Origin: Thalassospira tepidiphila MCCC 1A03514
GTDB taxonomy: Bacteria; Pseudomonadota; Alphaproteobacteria; Rhodospirillales; Thalassospiraceae
Length of the DNA: 64,000 bases
Assembly (NCBI RefSeq): GCF_001662875.1
Contig: NZ_JPVZ01000003.1
Location: 434,001 to 498,000 of the forward strand
Direction of reading: 5' to 3'
The notes beneath the pieces were generated by a model. The model was not told where the DNA came from. It did no database searches and saw only the letters and a program-made list of their open reading frames with translations. The number at the start of each line of letters is the position of its first letter. The first letter of the stretch is position 1. A program made the translations under genes and the position numbers. Of the stretch, positions 7,745-15,516 are shown in pieces.

Positions 7745-8257
7745 GTGCCGCAGCAATCATCAACAGATCGTAATCCACCATCCGCTTCGGGCTCGCGGAA
7801 GGATGAACCTTTCTTTGCGTCCATCCCTGTGCCCGCACGTTGGTTCGGGCTAAGTGGCGCGATCCCATTTGTTACCCTGTCGATTGGCGGGGCGTTCTTA
7901 TCCGGCGCGCATCAATCACTGGCCTATTTCACCCTTGTCGCCTATGGCGCGGTGATTTTGTCATTTCTGGGTGGTGTGCATTGGGGAAGGGCGATCAAGG
8001 TTTTTGATCAGGGGACGGTTGCCGACAAGTTCCTGTGGGTTTCGCTTGGCATCAGTGTGGTGCCGTCGCTTATCGGATGGTTGGCACTGCTTGTGCCGCT
8101 GGCGATTGGGTTGCCTGTTCTGGCAGCAAGCTTTGCGGCCATGCTGTTGATCGATTTGCAGACCGTGAAAAGTGGGCAGTTTCCAGCGTGGTATGGCAAC
8201 TTGCGCGTCATCCTGTCGGTGATTGTAATTGCGTCGCTTTTGTTTGCGTGGCTCTAA
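7745..8257 (+). CDS. DUF3429 family membrane protein
   Basis: A 170-residue protein from a GTG start preceded by AAAGGAT at good spacing. After about 30 hydrophilic residues it has five hydrophobic segments, with the LSFLGGVHWGRAI motif characteristic of DUF3429 and a WYGNLR motif near the C-terminus. The family is widespread in Proteobacteria and uncharacterised. The gene is separated from znuB by about 80 bases and may be transcribed separately. A bidirectional terminator follows. Confidence 0.82.
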   Translation: MPQQSSTDRNPPSASGSRKDEPFFASIPVPARWFGLSGAIPFVTLSIGGAFLSGAHQSLAYFTLVAYGAVILSFLGGVHWGRAIKVFDQGTVADKFLWVSLGISVVPSLIGWLALLVPLAIGLPVLAASFAAMLLIDLQTVKSGQFPAWYGNLRVILSVIVIASLLFAWL

Positions 8258-8286
8258 GATCACGAAGGTTGAAGGGCTTGAGCTGA

Positions 8287-8318
8287 AAAGGGCGCTGAAA
8301 GTTCAGCGCCCTTTGTCA
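8287..8318. terminator. Terminator between DUF3429 gene and metC
   Basis: AGGGCGCTGAA (8289-8299) pairs with TTCAGCGCCCT (8302-8312), extended by A/T pairs on both sides, with T-rich ends in both directions. It can serve both convergent genes. Confidence 0.8.
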
Positions 8319-8327
8319 TTTTCGGGT

Positions 8328-9512
8328 TCAGGCCGTTTTAAGTCGCGCGAACCCGGCTTCAAGATCGGCAATCAGATCATCGGGGTCTTCAAGGCCGATA
8401 TGGAGCCGGACCAGCTGACCATCGTCGTCCCATTTGGTGGCAGTGCGGATTTTGGTCGGATCAGACGGCAGGATCAGGCTTTCAAAACCGCCCCAGCTAA
8501 AGCCCATGCCAAACAGTTCCATATGGTCGACCATATTGGCAAGCTGCGCCTTTTCGACCGGCTGCATGACAAAGGAAAACAGACCGCACGCACCGGTGAA
8601 ATCGCGTTTCCAGATCGCATGGCCCGGATCATCGGGGAGACCGGGATGCAGCACGCGTTTGACTTCCGGGCGGGTTTGGAGCCAGTTCGCGACCTTAAGG
8701 CCGCTTTCATGGTGCTGTTTCAGGCGCACGGCAAGGGTGCGAAGTCCGCGCTGGGCGAGGTAGCAATCATCCGGACCAACCGCGTCACCGGAAATCAGGA
8801 CCTGCTTCTTGATGGTCAGAAGGTCTTCCTCGGTCGCAGTCGTGATGGTGCCCAGCATGACATCGGAATGACCGACAATGTATTTGGTCCCGGCCTGGAC
8901 CGAAACATCAACACCCAGTTCAAACGGACGGCACAGGATCGGGGAAGCCCAGGTGTTATCAAGCATCACCTTTACATTGCGCGCGTGCGCGGCCTTGGCG
9001 ATTGCCGGGATATCCTGCATTTCAAAGGTCAGCGACCCCGGGCTTTCGCACCAGACAAGGGCGGTGTTATCGCGAATAAGGCCCGCAATGTCGCCGCCAA
9101 TCGCCGGATCATAATATTCCGTCTCGACCCCGAATTTCTTAAGAAACGTATTGCACAGGTTGCGAGTCGGGAAATAGGTGCTGTCGGTGATCAGGATATG
9201 ATCGCCGGGCTTCACAAAGGCGAGGATGGCATTGGTAATCGCCGAAACGCCCGATGAAACGCACAGCGTGCCATAGCCACCTTCAAGTTCGGCAACGGCT
9301 TCTTCGAGCAGGAAGCGCGTCGGCGTCCCGTGGCGGCCGTAGGTCGTTTTTCCGGGGACCGAGGCACCGGCCTTTTCAAGTTCTGCCAGGCTGTCAAACA
9401 GGATGGTCGAGGCATGCAGAACCGGCGGATTGACCACGCCGTGATACTGGCTGGAACGGCGACCGGCATGGACCAGTTTGGTTGCGGTATGTTTGGGGCT
9501 TTGCGATGACAT
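8328..9512 (-). CDS. metC: Cystathionine beta-lyase (trans-sulfuration PLP enzyme)
   Basis: A 394-residue fold-type I PLP enzyme of the Cys/Met metabolism family. The PLP lysine is K210 in QAGTKYIVGHSD, and the cofactor-binding Asp is D185 in MLDNTW. The YGRHGTPT motif near residue 58 binds the PLP phosphate of the partner subunit. The length and WGGFESL segment fit the bacterial cystathionine beta-lyase branch, which makes homocysteine, pyruvate and ammonia from cystathionine; gamma-lyase activity cannot be excluded. It diverges from a serine/threonine dehydratase gene across a palindrome-rich 168-base region. Confidence 0.9.
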   Translation of the reverse strand: MSSQSPKHTATKLVHAGRRSSQYHGVVNPPVLHASTILFDSLAELEKAGASVPGKTTYGRHGTPTRFLLEEAVAELEGGYGTLCVSSGVSAITNAILAFVKPGDHILITDSTYFPTRNLCNTFLKKFGVETEYYDPAIGGDIAGLIRDNTALVWCESPGSLTFEMQDIPAIAKAAHARNVKVMLDNTWASPILCRPFELGVDVSVQAGTKYIVGHSDVMLGTITTATEEDLLTIKKQVLISGDAVGPDDCYLAQRGLRTLAVRLKQHHESGLKVANWLQTRPEVKRVLHPGLPDDPGHAIWKRDFTGACGLFSFVMQPVEKAQLANMVDHMELFGMGFSWGGFESLILPSDPTKIRTATKWDDDGQLVRLHIGLEDPDDLIADLEAGFARLKTA

Positions 9513-9603
9513 AACAGGCGGTTCTCCTTGGGCGCGACGTCTTATGCTTCAAAGACAAACCACCTTGGCGGCGGCCATTCAAGGCTTTTTGCGTCAAAGC
9601 CAT

Positions 9604-9645
9604 TGTTAATGCCTGATATCAGGCTATTTTTTACAGGCAATAACA
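9604..9645. promoter_or_regulatory. Palindrome cluster between metC and the dehydratase gene
   Basis: A perfect 14-bp palindrome GCCTGATATCAGGC (9611-9624) is nested in a wider inverted repeat: TGTTAATGCCTG (9604-9615) and CAGGCAATAACA (9634-9645), one mismatch. The layout suggests binding sites for a dimeric regulator serving both divergent genes. The regulator is unknown. Confidence 0.55.
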
Positions 9646-9680
9646 GAAACGAATGACACAGAATACAGCAAGGGGGCCCC

Positions 9681-10637
9681 GTGATTGAACTTCAGGATTT
9701 TCGCACTGCGCGCAAGGCGATATCGGACCATATGCGCCTGACCCCGGTGTTTGCGGCCAGAAATTTTGGCGATATATCGGGCTTTGTCGCGCGTGATCGC
9801 ATCCCCGAGATGTTCCTGAAACTTGAAAACATGCAGGTCAGCGGGTCCTTCAAGGCACGCGGGGCGATGAATGCCGCACTGGCCCTTGAACCCGAACAAA
9901 GATCAGCCGGGCTGTGCACGGCATCGGGCGGCAATCATGGCATGGGTGTGATCAATGCGGCCCGCACACTGGGTGTGCCAGTGAAAATCTTCCTGCCGAC
10001 CAACACCCCGCAGCCCAAAGTCAAAAAACTGCGCGCGCAGGGTGTTGATGTGGCGTTGATCGGGGCCGTTTGGGATGACGCCAACCGTGCCGCGATGGAG
10101 CACGCACATGAAAGCGGTATGGCCTATATCCACCCGTTCGCCGATCCCAAGGTGATTGCCGGGCAGGGAACCATCGCGCTTGAGCTTTTAGAACAGCAAC
10201 CCGACCTTGATACGCTGGTTGTGGCGATTGGCGGCGGCGGGCTGATTGCAGGTGTGGCGACAGCCGCACGCTTGTTGCGCCCATCGATCCGGGTGATCGG
10301 TGTGGAGCCGACCGGGGCGGCAACCTTGTTTGAAAGCCTTAAGGCCAACGAGGTCGCGACTTTGCCCAGCGTGAATACAGCCGCCACCAGTCTGGCGCCG
10401 CGTCAGTCATCTGCACTTAATGTCGATCTGATTGGCAAGAATGTGGATCGCATCGCACTGGTCAGTGACGAGGAAATGCAAAAATCTGCCAAGTGGCTGT
10501 GGAAGGAGTTTGGCATTTCGGTCGAACTTTCCGCCGCCGCCGGTATTGCCGCGGTGATGAATGATCGCCTCGGTGATCCCAACCCGGGGCGGGTCGGGGT
10601 GATCGTGTGCGGAACCGGTATGGATGGGTTTGAGTAG
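9681..10637 (+). CDS. Serine/threonine dehydratase (PLP fold type II)
   Basis: A 318-residue enzyme from a GTG start. K58 in SGSFKARGA is the Schiff-base lysine; ASGGNHG follows, and IGGGGLIAG is the glycine loop that holds the PLP phosphate. It has no C-terminal ACT regulatory domain, so it resembles catabolic TdcB or serine racemase/dehydratase-type enzymes rather than biosynthetic IlvA. It deaminates threonine or serine to 2-oxobutyrate or pyruvate. It diverges from metC, which also yields 2-oxo acid and ammonia. It is one of two such paralogues in the window (the other at 61313). Exact substrate is uncertain. Confidence 0.88.
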   Translation: MIELQDFRTARKAISDHMRLTPVFAARNFGDISGFVARDRIPEMFLKLENMQVSGSFKARGAMNAALALEPEQRSAGLCTASGGNHGMGVINAARTLGVPVKIFLPTNTPQPKVKKLRAQGVDVALIGAVWDDANRAAMEHAHESGMAYIHPFADPKVIAGQGTIALELLEQQPDLDTLVVAIGGGGLIAGVATAARLLRPSIRVIGVEPTGAATLFESLKANEVATLPSVNTAATSLAPRQSSALNVDLIGKNVDRIALVSDEEMQKSAKWLWKEFGISVELSAAAGIAAVMNDRLGDPNPGRVGVIVCGTGMDGFE

Positions 10638-10646
10638 GGATAAATA

Positions 10647-10680
10647 AAAAGGGATGAAACCAAACGGTTTCATCCCTTTT
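10647..10680. terminator. Strong bidirectional terminator after the dehydratase gene
   Basis: A 15-bp stem AAAAGGGATGAAACC (10647-10661) with GGTTTCATCCCTTTT (10666-10680) and a 4-base loop. The T runs at each end let it serve both the dehydratase gene and the opposing rpmF. Confidence 0.88.
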
Positions 10681-10689
10681 TAAACCAGA

Positions 10690-10711
10690 CGCCAGTCCGA
10701 TAGGACTGGCG
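10690..10711 (-). terminator. Hairpin downstream of rpmF
   Basis: Perfect 9-bp stem CGCCAGTCC (10690-10698) with GGACTGGCG (10703-10711) and a GATA loop, 56 bases beyond the rpmF stop. It lacks a clean T run, so it may protect the rpmF mRNA end or act together with the terminator just beyond it. Confidence 0.5.
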
Positions 10712-10766
10712 CGGAAATATATAGCGTCGCAAACCGCCAAAGAGCAAAAAGCTCTCCGGTGCGGAA

Positions 10767-10946
10767 TTACATCTTCGGCTCGACCACCTGACGACCACGG
10801 TACATACCGGTGTTCGGGTCAATGTGGTGCGGGCGATGCAGTTCGCCGGTCTCTTTGTCTTCGCGGTACGAGCCCTTGGCGAGCTTGTCATGCGAGCGAC
10901 GCATGCCCTGACGGGACTTGGTCACTTTTTTCTTTGGCACTGCCAT
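10767..10946 (-). CDS. rpmF: 50S ribosomal protein L32
   Basis: A 59-residue protein starting [20 protein letters not shown], the typical L32 N-terminus. It contains no cysteine, so it is the zinc-independent form usual in alphaproteobacteria. The start is preceded by an AGAGGATG box. The gene stands alone instead of preceding plsX-fabH as in many bacteria. Confidence 0.97.
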   Translation of the reverse strand: MAVPKKKVTKSRQGMRRSHDKLAKGSYREDKETGELHRPHHIDPNTGMYRGRQVVEPKM

Positions 10947-10987
10947 GGGTCATCATCCTCTGGCTTGGGTAAACTCAGGCGCGCTTG

Positions 10988-11674
10988 TTACCGTGCGCGG
11001 TCGGGAAAGTCAACGATCAAAGTGTCGGAATCTGCATTATTTGCATTTTCCGGATCACTTTCGCGATCAGGTGTATCGCTCGCGGGATGACCATCATGAT
11101 CGACATGGTGGTCGATATGCGGGATCAGTCCTGTATCACGCGGATCATCAACAATATCGGTTCGGCGATCATATATAGCAAATCCTGCCTTTTGGTAAGC
11201 CCCAAGTGCACTTGGATGATCAAGCGTGCAGGTATTGACCGTGATGCGGGTGGGTTTGAAGCTCCAGGCGGTATCAATCGCCCAATCCAGCAGATATTTG
11301 CCAAAGCCCTTGCCGATGAATTCCGGCATCAGGCCCATATAGTGCAGATCAATGACGTTATCCGATTCAAAATCCGTCAGATCAAGCTCGGCAAAGCCTG
11401 CAGGCACGCCAGAAACATAAAGCACATAAACATGTGTTTCCGGCTTGGCGAGGATTGCAGAGAGTTCTTCGTCGCTCATCAGGCGGCGTTGCCACCACAG
11501 CCATGGTTCGCCGACCGTATTATATAGGTAGCGATAAAATGACAGGGTCGGGTTTTCAGCCCGGATGATCGCGACCTTGCCGGGCGGGACGATGGCTGGC
11601 GCGCGTTCGGGCGGGCTTTGCATTTCAAGGAAGCTGATAACAACTTCCAGCTTGCGCGGATTGGATGGGGTCAT
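10988..11674 (-). CDS. GNAT family N-acetyltransferase (first of an overlapping pair)
   Basis: A 228-residue protein. The acetyl-CoA binding region is visible as YMGLMPEFIGKGFGKYLLDWAI, with the following ITVNTCTLDHPSALGAYQKAGF matching motif B of GNAT enzymes. The N-terminal part (FYRYLYNTVGEPWLWWQRR) and overall length recall alphaproteobacterial GNATs of unknown substrate. The last 40 residues are rich in Asp, His and Ser and probably disordered. Its ATG overlaps the stop of the upstream acetyltransferase (ATGA), so the two are cotranslated. The substrate is unknown. Confidence 0.85.
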   Translation of the reverse strand: MTPSNPRKLEVVISFLEMQSPPERAPAIVPPGKVAIIRAENPTLSFYRYLYNTVGEPWLWWQRRLMSDEELSAILAKPETHVYVLYVSGVPAGFAELDLTDFESDNVIDLHYMGLMPEFIGKGFGKYLLDWAIDTAWSFKPTRITVNTCTLDHPSALGAYQKAGFAIYDRRTDIVDDPRDTGLIPHIDHHVDHDGHPASDTPDRESDPENANNADSDTLIVDFPDRAR

Positions 11675-12201
11675 TGGACTAAACTCTTGCGCATTATCTT
11701 GTTTTGGTGCGGATCAGGATCAGCCTGATCGGTGACGCTTGCTATAAAGTCATAGCCGAGTTTGGCGTAAAAATCACCCGCTGCGGCATTTTCAATTGTG
11801 ACCCGGATTTCACTTAAGCCCGAAAGACGCAGGATATCCTCGGCCAAACTTACCAGTTCGCGGCCAATGCCACTGCCTTGGGCGTGCTTGGCGATCGCCA
11901 GATAATGAATCCAGCCAAACACAGCGTCATGGCCGGTCATCATGGTGGCAAAGATTTGCTGATCATCTGGCATGCGCGCGACAATCAGGCTGCCATTATC
12001 GGCCGCAATGCAGTTTTCGATATCCTGCCGTGCATCGCGGATCGCCGGGATCAGTCCGGTCGCAATCCAAAGGCGGGTGATGGCGGCAATGTCGTCTTTT
12101 GACGGCGCTTTAAGCTGTTCAAGTCTGATGCCCGCGCCATCGGCGGTTTTGTTCGTCATATCCGAACCGAACGGGGATGGGGCGGGCATCGGGTTTCTCA
12201 T
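11671..12201 (-). CDS. GNAT family N-acetyltransferase (second of an overlapping pair)
   Basis: A 176-residue protein. The IHYLAIAKHAQGSGIGRELVSLAE segment holds the Q-x-x-G-x-G acetyl-CoA signature, followed by IRVTIENAAAGDFYAKLGY. The architecture resembles the YpeA/RimI-like small GNAT group. An internal ATG at residue 15 (MTNKTADG) is an alternative start; the ATG at 12201 is retained because it is first in frame. It overlaps the next acetyltransferase by four bases and lies about 30 bases after sseA in the same direction, so sseA and the two GNAT genes may form one transcript. Confidence 0.85.
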   Translation of the reverse strand: MRNPMPAPSPFGSDMTNKTADGAGIRLEQLKAPSKDDIAAITRLWIATGLIPAIRDARQDIENCIAADNGSLIVARMPDDQQIFATMMTGHDAVFGWIHYLAIAKHAQGSGIGRELVSLAEDILRLSGLSEIRVTIENAAAGDFYAKLGYDFIASVTDQADPDPHQNKIMRKSLVQ

Positions 12202-12233
12202 TTTAAATGTGTGATACGGACGGGGCCGGATGT

Positions 12234-13091
12234 TCAGGCCGGGCCGGTATCAACCGGGCTGTCTTCCGTGGTGGCCCATTCCGCCCAGGATCCGTCATAG
12301 ACCGCGACCTGTTTGTGGCCGGAAATATAGGCCCCCATGGCAAGAACACAGGCGGTAACGCCCGAACCACAGCTTGCAACAATCGGTTTGTTAAGATCGA
12401 CACCTGCTGCGTCGAATGCAGCTTTGATTTCATCCGCCGACTTAAACGTGCCATCCGCATTCAGAAGTTCGGTAAAGGGCAGGTTGTAGGAGCCCGGCAC
12501 GTGGCCAGATTTGCCCCAGGGATCATCAACCTCGCCACGGAACCGTTCGCCTGCGCGCGCATCCACCAGCTGTTCGCGTTTGGTTTTGACGTTCGAGAGA
12601 ACCTGATCATATTCACGCAGTAAAAAGCTGTTGGCGCGTGCGGTAAAGTGGCGTTCGCGCGGCGGGGTCGGTGCATCAGTCACCGGGCGTCCCTCGGCGA
12701 TCCATTTTGGCAGGCCGCCATCTAGCACGACAACATCATGATGGCCGAAATGACGCAGCATCCACCATGCGCGGCAGGCTGCAAGGGCGGAACCCTTTTG
12801 GCTATAGACAACCACACGGACACCATCGCCGAGGCCAAGTTTGCGGACCTTGGCGGAAAACTTGATCGCATCGGGCATCATGTGCGGCAGCGGGGCGCTG
12901 TCATCGGCGGCGATATCATCAATATCAAAGAAAACCGCGCCCGGAATGTGTTCGGCATCGTAGAAGTCGCGGGCATTCTTGTTTTCGGCCGGCATGTACC
13001 AGCTGGCATCGACGATGCGCACGTCCGGTGCATCAAGGTGATCCGCAAGCCATTGGGTGGACACAAGGGCGTCGGAAAGTGGGTTGGTCAT
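12234..13091 (-). CDS. sseA: 3-mercaptopyruvate sulfurtransferase (double rhodanese)
   Basis: A 285-residue protein with tandem rhodanese domains, the second bearing the active-site loop CGSGVTAC, the CG[S/T]GVTA signature of 3-mercaptopyruvate sulfurtransferases (thiosulfate sulfurtransferases have CRKGVTA). It moves sulfur from mercaptopyruvate to thiols or cyanide. The start is set at the ATG at 13091, with GGAG about nine bases upstream; the TTG six bases earlier is less likely. First gene of a probable transcript with the two GNAT genes. Confidence 0.9.
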   Translation of the reverse strand: MTNPLSDALVSTQWLADHLDAPDVRIVDASWYMPAENKNARDFYDAEHIPGAVFFDIDDIAADDSAPLPHMMPDAIKFSAKVRKLGLGDGVRVVVYSQKGSALAACRAWWMLRHFGHHDVVVLDGGLPKWIAEGRPVTDAPTPPRERHFTARANSFLLREYDQVLSNVKTKREQLVDARAGERFRGEVDDPWGKSGHVPGSYNLPFTELLNADGTFKSADEIKAAFDAAGVDLNKPIVASCGSGVTACVLAMGAYISGHKQVAVYDGSWAEWATTEDSPVDTGPA

Positions 13092-13141
13092 GGACAAGCT
13101 CCGATTGACGGTGGTGGATTTCCGGTTGGTTCCGGGATTGT

Positions 13142-13173
13142 TTTAAATTTGGTCCTGAATCTATTTAAATTTG
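13142..13173. repeat. Direct repeat in the sseA upstream region
   Basis: TTTAAATTTG occurs at 13142-13151 and again at 13164-13173, 22 bases apart, each followed nearby by GGTCCTG. The spacing is about two helical turns, as for a pair of protein sites. It lies about 50-80 bases before sseA. Confidence 0.45.
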
Positions 13174-13259
13174 TAACGGTCCTGCCGCTTGCTGGCAACT
13201 GGCAGTCAAACCGGATGGTGATGATCCGTATGTTTGCTGGTTGCTAATTATAGAAGGCA

Positions 13260-13970
13260 TCAGTCGTCAAATACGATATTGATCCGGCGGTTCTGGCGGC
13301 CTTTCTTTTCGATCTTGGAAACCATTACCTTGCCGATCTCGCCGGTTTTGCGCACATGGGTACCGCCACAGGGTTGGAAATCGATCCCTTCGATGGTGAC
13401 AGTCCGGATGGAATGTCCGTCCATCGGCGGCTGTACCGACATGGTGCGCACCAGTTCCGGGTTGGCTTTAAGCTCGGCTACGGAGATTTCCCCGTCATAG
13501 ACATCGGCATCGCGTGCGATCAGTTCGTTAAGCTTCTCACTGATTTCATCCTTGTCGAGCGTGACTTCTGGCAGGTTGAAGTCCAGCCGCGCCTTCTGGG
13601 CGGCGATGTTGCCGCCCGTGACATCGCCTTCGATCACGGCACACAAAAGATGCAGGCAGGTGTGAAAGCGCATCAGCTTGTGGCGGTTGTCCCAATCAAG
13701 TTCGGCTGTGATCGTATCGCCAACCGCAGGCAGGGGATGATCATCGGCAATGATGTGCAAGATACGCCCGGTTTCGCGATCCTTGACTGTGGTAACGACC
13801 GGAAGGGCCGCGCCATCGCCAAGGGTTAGTGTGCCGATATCACCCGATTGGCCGCCGGCGGTTGCGTAAAACACCGTTTGATCAAGTTCGATCCCGCGAT
13901 CCGAAATGCTGGTGACGGTGGCGTTGCAATTCTTTGCATAGGCGTCTTCGCGAAACATCAGGCGTGTCAT
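13260..13970 (-). CDS. alaX: Alanyl-tRNA editing protein AlaX
   Basis: A 236-residue free-standing editing domain related to the second additional domain of AlaRS. It hydrolyses Ser- or Gly-mischarged tRNA-Ala. The zinc site is visible as HTCLH (the H-x-x-x-H pair) and the later CGGTHV. The ATAGGQSGDIGTL segment is the usual N-terminal glycine-rich motif, which marks the AlaX-M/L type rather than the short AlaX-S type. A monocistron oriented away from the hypothetical genes that follow. Confidence 0.92.
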   Translation of the reverse strand: MTRLMFREDAYAKNCNATVTSISDRGIELDQTVFYATAGGQSGDIGTLTLGDGAALPVVTTVKDRETGRILHIIADDHPLPAVGDTITAELDWDNRHKLMRFHTCLHLLCAVIEGDVTGGNIAAQKARLDFNLPEVTLDKDEISEKLNELIARDADVYDGEISVAELKANPELVRTMSVQPPMDGHSIRTVTIEGIDFQPCGGTHVRKTGEIGKVMVSKIEKKGRQNRRINIVFDD

Positions 13971-14162
13971 GTTTTCTGGTCTCCCGTTGGTGGCGGTTGA
14001 TGGCGTTCTTGATTTTACCGCCCGGCGTTTGGTGCCGGGGCGTCCGTTCGTCGCGCAGGATTGGTGCGAATGGAATGATTGCCGGGATTATGGTGCGGTG
14101 GCGGACCGGCAATTGTCGAGACCAAAGTTGCGGCAATCCTTCGGGTGGAATGTAAGTTAGTA

Positions 14163-14206
14163 TACATAAATGTAATATTGATGTTGAAAATTGTACGTAA
14201 TGTATG
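14163..14206 (+). promoter_or_regulatory. Possible promoter/operator elements before the 14242 gene
   Basis: Short inverted repeat TACAT-AA-ATGTA (14163-14174) and the 12-mer ACGTAATGTATG (14195-14206). The same 12-mer with one change, ACGTTATGTATG, occurs at 14926-14937 before the next gene. The region is markedly AT-rich compared with its surroundings. Confidence 0.4.
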
Positions 14207-14241
14207 GTATCGCTGCGGTGTAATTCAGGAGTGATATAGCC

Positions 14242-14901
14242 GTGCCAGCCATTATTCATGTCAAGCTTTCCGGCGAAGGGGACTTCGGGCCAGTCGATCT
14301 CGAATGTGCGATTCCGCCTGCGCGTTTGCCGGTGGTGATGGCTGCATTGTTCGGGCAGGCACCGTCAGTGCCGGGAATGGCTGTTGGGGCAATGCATGGT
14401 TCTGTACCTGGTGTTTCGGATGGCGGTCGCCCGCGCGAGAACGGTGGGGTTGATGTCTTCGCCAATGAAGGTGCGGGGGGCAAGGTGGATGATCGCGCCG
14501 TGACGGCAACCCGTGGCGTGCCGGGGGCGGGCGAGACACATGGTGCCATTGGATATACAGGCGATGCGGCATTTTCCGGCGCAATAGATCCCGGCATGTT
14601 CATTACGGGATTTGTTGGCAGTTTTTCCGATCTGGTCGGACGCCTGCAACCACGTGGCTTTGCCGAGATAATCTTGCTGGCGGCAATCTGGCTGCAATAT
14701 CGCGATGGCAGGAGTTTTGTAACGCGCGGTGATGTACGCCGCCTTTTGCGCCGCCAGGATCATCTGCGGATGCCGCGCAATTTTAGCCGGGATTTCCATG
14801 CGGCCGTGGCAAGAGGCTACCTTGAAGAAGTCGAGGGCGAAGACGGTTACACCGTTGCAACTGACGGCTTCCGCTGGTTTCGTGATGAGTGTATGAAATA
14901 A
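14242..14901 (+). CDS. Hypothetical protein with winged-helix-like C-terminus
   Basis: A 219-residue protein from a GTG start; not recognised. The N-terminal 35 residues look like a small beta unit (IIHVKLSGEGDFGPVDLECAI in part). Residues about 40-115 are Gly/Ala/Pro-rich and probably unstructured. From about 115 a compact domain follows: a helical stretch AEIILLAAIWLQYRDG, a helix-turn-helix-like VTRGDVRRLLRRQDHLRM, a helix NFSRDFHAAVARGYLEE, then a short hairpin GEDGYTVATDGFRWF that reads as a wing. The same order appears in the neighbour at 14989, so both may be DNA- or protein-binding winged-helix proteins. Expression from a local promoter is likely. Function unknown. Confidence 0.65.
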   Translation: MPAIIHVKLSGEGDFGPVDLECAIPPARLPVVMAALFGQAPSVPGMAVGAMHGSVPGVSDGGRPRENGGVDVFANEGAGGKVDDRAVTATRGVPGAGETHGAIGYTGDAAFSGAIDPGMFITGFVGSFSDLVGRLQPRGFAEIILLAAIWLQYRDGRSFVTRGDVRRLLRRQDHLRMPRNFSRDFHAAVARGYLEEVEGEDGYTVATDGFRWFRDECMK

Positions 14902-14922
14902 TACAAAAAGTCGAAAAAGATA

Positions 14923-14950
14923 TTGACGTTATGTATGTTTGTTGTATCTT
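14923..14950 (+). promoter_or_regulatory. Probable sigma-70-type promoter for the 14989 gene
   Basis: TTGACG (14923-14928), a 16-base spacer, then TATCTT (14945-14950), about 40 bases before the start codon. The 12-mer ACGTTATGTATG overlaps the -35 box and resembles the element before the previous gene. Confidence 0.6.
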
Positions 14951-14988
14951 TTTTAGTAGGGACAAACAAAAACGGGTGGGACCAAATC

Positions 14989-15516
14989 ATGAGCGCGTGG
15001 GAAGTCAGAAGCAGCTGCCGGGTATGGCGGGGCCGTTATGTCATTCGTGGCGATGTTGATCGTATTGCCAACGACATTGTTGAACTTCAGCAAAACCGGT
15101 TCCCGGGACTTGATGCGGAAAAGGTTTCGCTTCGGGTTGTGACCATGGCGGTGATGTCGGTTCTGGCCGAGGAATGCTGTGAAGACGGGGTGACCGCAGC
15201 CGAACTTTCCTTCCTTTTGACCACCTGTCTCGGGATGCCGATTTCTCCGACCCGGATTGAACGGGAAATGGAAGGTCTTTCTGGTCTTGTCTGGACCGGA
15301 CAGTGGGGTGGTGAAACCCTGTATGTCATGGAAAAACGTGGTTTGCGCTTCTTTGAAAGTGCACGTGCCAGGGCGCTTTGCGAAGACGGAAATGTAAACG
15401 CCAAGGACCGCGAAGGTGTGGCCGCCAGCGAAGCACAGGACGCGGTGAATGCCATGATCGATCCCGCCATCATCAGCGAACCGGCCGTACATGCCCGCTA
15501 TCGGGTTGTCAGCTAG
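14989..15516 (+). CDS. Hypothetical protein with winged-helix-like domain
   Basis: A 175-residue protein, not recognised. The ATG at 14989 is used because the promoter-like boxes lie inside the longer frame upstream. Residues about 45-125 form a domain resembling the C-terminus of the preceding gene: helix EKVSLRVVTMAVMSVLAEE, then GVTAAELSFLLTTCLGM, a recognition-helix-like SPTRIEREMEGL, and a hairpin GGETLYVMEKRGLRFFES, comparable to GEDGYTVATDGFRWFRD next door. The last 40 residues are Ala/Asp-rich and probably flexible. The two genes have separate promoter-like elements. Possibly a transcription factor or partner of the first protein; no function is claimed. Confidence 0.7.
   Translation: MSAWEVRSSCRVWRGRYVIRGDVDRIANDIVELQQNRFPGLDAEKVSLRVVTMAVMSVLAEECCEDGVTAAELSFLLTTCLGMPISPTRIEREMEGLSGLVWTGQWGGETLYVMEKRGLRFFESARARALCEDGNVNAKDREGVAASEAQDAVNAMIDPAIISEPAVHARYRVVS

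Noticed and set aside
6817-7824. 335-codon minus-strand frame opposite znuB
   Set aside because: Composition is Gln/Arg/His-rich and lacks any domain; the plus strand encodes the ZnuB membrane helices.
8229-9257. 342-codon plus-strand frame opposite metC
   Set aside because: Shadow of metC: the opposite strand carries all catalytic motifs of a PLP lyase, while this translation has no domain features.
9513-9680. Possible SAM riboswitch before metC
   Set aside because: No conserved SAM-I, SAM-II or SAM-V core was recognised; the palindromes look like protein sites instead.
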